The position numbers and the translations under genes are program-made. The notes under the pieces were generated by a model. It was given only the letters and a program-made list of their open reading frames with translations. It had not been told where the DNA came from and did not search any database. From Algoriphagus lutimaris (GTDB lineage Bacteria; Bacteroidota; Bacteroidia; Cytophagales; Cyclobacteriaceae): a stretch of 64,000 nt of DNA. The stretch spans positions 496,001-560,000 of the forward strand of contig NZ_JAFIDJ010000001.1 in assembly GCF_017051705.1 (NCBI RefSeq), written 5' to 3'. How positions within the stretch are numbered: position 1 is the stretch's first letter; every line of letters begins with the position of its first letter. Shown here in pieces: positions 62,036 through 64,000 of the stretch.

Positions 62036-64000
62036 ATGATCAAACAATCTACAAAAAAATTAAAGAGTGTTTTGGCAATGGGACTGTTGATTTCAGCGGT
62101 TTCTCTTCCAAATGCTCATGCACAGAAAATCCCTGACCAAGTCGTTGAGGCTATTAAATTCAGGGAAATTGGTCCTACCAGACAAGGAGGTCGATATGTT
62201 GAATTTGCAGTTGTAGCAAATTCAACGAAAGTAATCTATGCTGCTACTGCTTCCGGAGGACTTTGGAAATCTGTAAACAACGGACAGTCCTGGACTCCTA
62301 TTTTTGACAATGAATCGGTCATTTCTATAGGTTCTGTCGCAGTGGACCAAAAAAATCCCGATGTGGTTTGGGTTGGTTCTGGGGAAGCGAATAACTCCAG
62401 AAGCTCCTATTGGGGAGATGGTATCTATAAATCTACGGATGCCGGAAAGACTTGGACAAATATGGGACTTCCAGAGTCTCATCATATTGGTAGAATCGTC
62501 ATTGATCCTACAGACTCAGATATAGTTTACGTGGCTGCTTTAGGTCATTTGTATTCCGAGAATGAAGAACGAGGACTATACAAAACTACCAATGGAGGTA
62601 AAACTTGGAAAAAGGTGTTGGACATTCAGAGAGAAGACGGGAAATATATTGGAGTCGTGGATGTAATCATGAGTCCTGAAGATCCTAATACCCTGATTGC
62701 TGCAGCCTATGATAAAATCAGAAGACCTTGGACGTTCAATGAAGGAGGAGAAGGAAGTGCAGTGTACAAATCCACGGATGGAGGGAAGTCCTGGAATAAA
62801 CTAAGTAACGGGTTTCCTGGTGGGTTTTTAGGTAGAATAGGTCTTGCCTATGCGCCTAACAATGCGGAGGTAGTCTATGCCAATGTTGAAAATGTCAATG
62901 TGGAAGGGATTTCTGAGGAAGAAAGAAAAAGAATGCTCGAGATTGGACTTCCTCTGGGCAACGACCAAAAAACAGCTGGAACTGAAATGTATCGATCTGA
63001 TGATGGAGGCGAAAGTTGGAGAAAAATAAGTCCAGAAGGGGAGGATATAGGAGGTTACCCGTCTTATTACTATCAACAGGTAATAGTAGATCCAAACGAC
63101 GAAGACCATGTGTATGTCTTGGGGATTCGGGTTTGGGAAACTAAAGACGGTGGTAAAACCTGGGGAATGCCTTTCAGATTCGGTGGGGACAACCATGCGA
63201 TGTGGATTGATCCAGCAGATTCTGAGCATATGTTGCTTGGTTATGATCATGGAATGGGCATTACGTATGATGCAGGTGCGACCTGGTATCACCCGGATGA
63301 ATTGCCCTTGGCTCAGTTCTATGCGGTAGATGTGGACATGGCTTATCCTTATAATGTATATGGTGGATTACAGGACAATGGTTCTGTAAGAGGCCCAAGT
63401 TCCATGAAAGACGGAAGCTCTATTCCTTTTGAAGCTTGGCAAAGAGTAGGTGGAGGAGATGGAATGTATAACGTGATTGATCGATCTAATAATCGATACC
63501 TGTACAACGAGTCTCAATTCGGACCTATTCAACGCTTGGATCTAGAAACTGGTGAATCGAAGAGCATCCGTTATTCTGGAGCAAGAGAGATGCGTTGGAA
63601 TTGGAATTCACCTATCGTAGTTTCACAACATGATACAGATGTGATTTATCATGCAGGCAATAAGGTCCTAAGATCAAGTTTCAGAGGTGAGAATTGGACC
63701 GAAATCAGTCCTGACTTATCCAAAAACGATTCCATCAAGGCATTAGGAACCGGAAATATTCAGTATGGAACGATTACCACTTTGGAGGAATCTCCTTTGG
63801 ATCCTAATGAACTTTGGGCCGGAACAGATGATGGAAATGTTCAAGTCACCAGAGATGGTGGTAAAACATGGACTTTATTAAATGAAAACATTCCAAACAA
63901 TCCGGAATATTGGGTAACTAGAATTGAGGCTTCTGCTCATTATCCAGGTACAGCTTACCTTTCGTTCAATGGAATGAGAAGAGATGACTTTACTTCATTT
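62036..64000 (+). CDS. Sortilin/VPS10-like beta-propeller exported protein (3' end outside window)
   Basis: The frame runs from ATG 62036 to the right edge, giving 655 codons. A signal peptide (VLAMGLLISAVSLPNAHA) is followed by repeated Asp-box/BNR propeller motifs: ATASGGLWKSVNNGQSWT, STDAGKTWTNM, TTNGGKTWKKV, STDGGKSWNKL, TKDGGKTWGM and TRDGGKTWTLL. Full-length Bacteroidota relatives reach about 900-1100 residues and are annotated as VPS10-domain or glycosyl-hydrolase-like. No catalytic residues can be assigned. The gene stands after a small spacer and the chimeric remnant, not in an operon visible here. Confidence 0.88.
   Translation, partial: MIKQSTKKLKSVLAMGLLISAVSLPNAHAQKIPDQVVEAIKFREIGPTRQGGRYVEFAVVANSTKVIYAATASGGLWKSVNNGQSWTPIFDNESVISIGSVAVDQKNPDVVWVGSGEANNSRSSYWGDGIYKSTDAGKTWTNMGLPESHHIGRIVIDPTDSDIVYVAALGHLYSENEERGLYKTTNGGKTWKKVLDIQREDGKYIGVVDVIMSPEDPNTLIAAAYDKIRRPWTFNEGGEGSAVYKSTDGGKSWNKLSNGFPGGFLGRIGLAYAPNNAEVVYANVENVNVEGISEEERKRMLEIGLPLGNDQKTAGTEMYRSDDGGESWRKISPEGEDIGGYPSYYYQQVIVDPNDEDHVYVLGIRVWETKDGGKTWGMPFRFGGDNHAMWIDPADSEHMLLGYDHGMGITYDAGATWYHPDELPLAQFYAVDVDMAYPYNVYGGLQDNGSVRGPSSMKDGSSIPFEAWQRVGGGDGMYNVIDRSNNRYLYNESQFGPIQRLDLETGESKSIRYSGAREMRWNWNSPIVVSQHDTDVIYHAGNKVLRSSFRGENWTEISPDLSKNDSIKALGTGNIQYGTITTLEESPLDPNELWAGTDDGNVQVTRDGGKTWTLLNENIPNNPEYWVTRIEASAHYPGTAYLSFNGMRRDDFTSF

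Noticed and set aside
1-64000. CRISPR arrays, tRNA or rRNA genes and insertion sequences
   Set aside because: No regularly spaced direct repeats, no tRNA-like sequence and no transposase-like frames were seen on either strand.

Overview
The window is a stretch of a low-GC Bacteroidota chromosome, probably Cytophagales (Cyclobacteriaceae-like). Three things point there: a type IX secretion C-terminal domain on a large beta-helix protein, a HmuY/HmuR/HmuTUVS heme operon of the Bacteroidota type, and Bacteroidota-style Wzc kinases and carbohydrate enzymes. The genus is an inference. I saw no tRNA, rRNA, CRISPR array, insertion sequence or phage gene.

Layout. (1) 1-1552: the end of a Wzc-type tyrosine kinase, cut by the window edge, and kdsB. 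(2) 1553-7728: a decaying zone with a small ORF carrying an in-frame stop, a beta-helix surface protein whose 3' end is broken, AT-rich spacers, and one orphan gene of unknown function. (3) 7729-34898: a 27-kb co-directional operon. It makes GDP-mannose and GDP-L-fucose (manC, fcl, gmd), then encodes a hybrid NRPS/PKS assembly line (A-PCP-KS-AT-ACP-aminotransferase-like, then C-A-PCP-TE) with its own phosphopantetheinyl transferase. It continues with export and assembly genes (Wza, Wzc, Wzx, Wzy), a GT11 fucosyltransferase and five further GT4-type glycosyltransferases. (4) 34895-38929: an intact paralogue of the broken beta-helix protein, on the opposite strand. (5) 39717-41157: a WecG-type transferase and the initiating sugar-phosphate transferase. 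(6) 41676-51029: a glycan-handling region with a Gfo/Idh oxidoreductase, a DUF3748 protein, GH20, GH9 and a polysaccharide deacetylase-like protein, with an FG-GAP gene remnant. (7) 51042-54186: a PAS protein, then a rhamnogalacturonan group (acetylesterase, rhamnose mutarotase, remnant of a large glycoside hydrolase). (8) 54329-61491: the heme-uptake operon hmuT-U-V-S-R-Y. (9) 61573-64000: a chimeric gene remnant and the start of a sortilin/VPS10-like propeller protein.

How it fits together. The main operon links fucose-nucleotide synthesis, fucosyl transfer and Wzx/Wzy assembly to an NRPS/PKS line. This suggests that a small peptide-polyketide is attached to, exported with, or regulated with a fucose-containing capsule or exopolysaccharide. 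The most striking detail is that the aminotransferase-like domain at the end of the PKS protein has lost the PLP-binding lysine and the PLP-contacting aspartate, so it should not transaminate. The predicted backbone is amino acid, unreduced malonyl unit, amino acid, released by a thioesterase. At least four gene remnants lie outside the operon, so accessory surface and glycan genes appear to be decaying around an intact core. The heme operon has two near-identical inverted repeats, one upstream of hmuT and one abutting the hmuR start codon, which are good candidates for an iron-regulator site.
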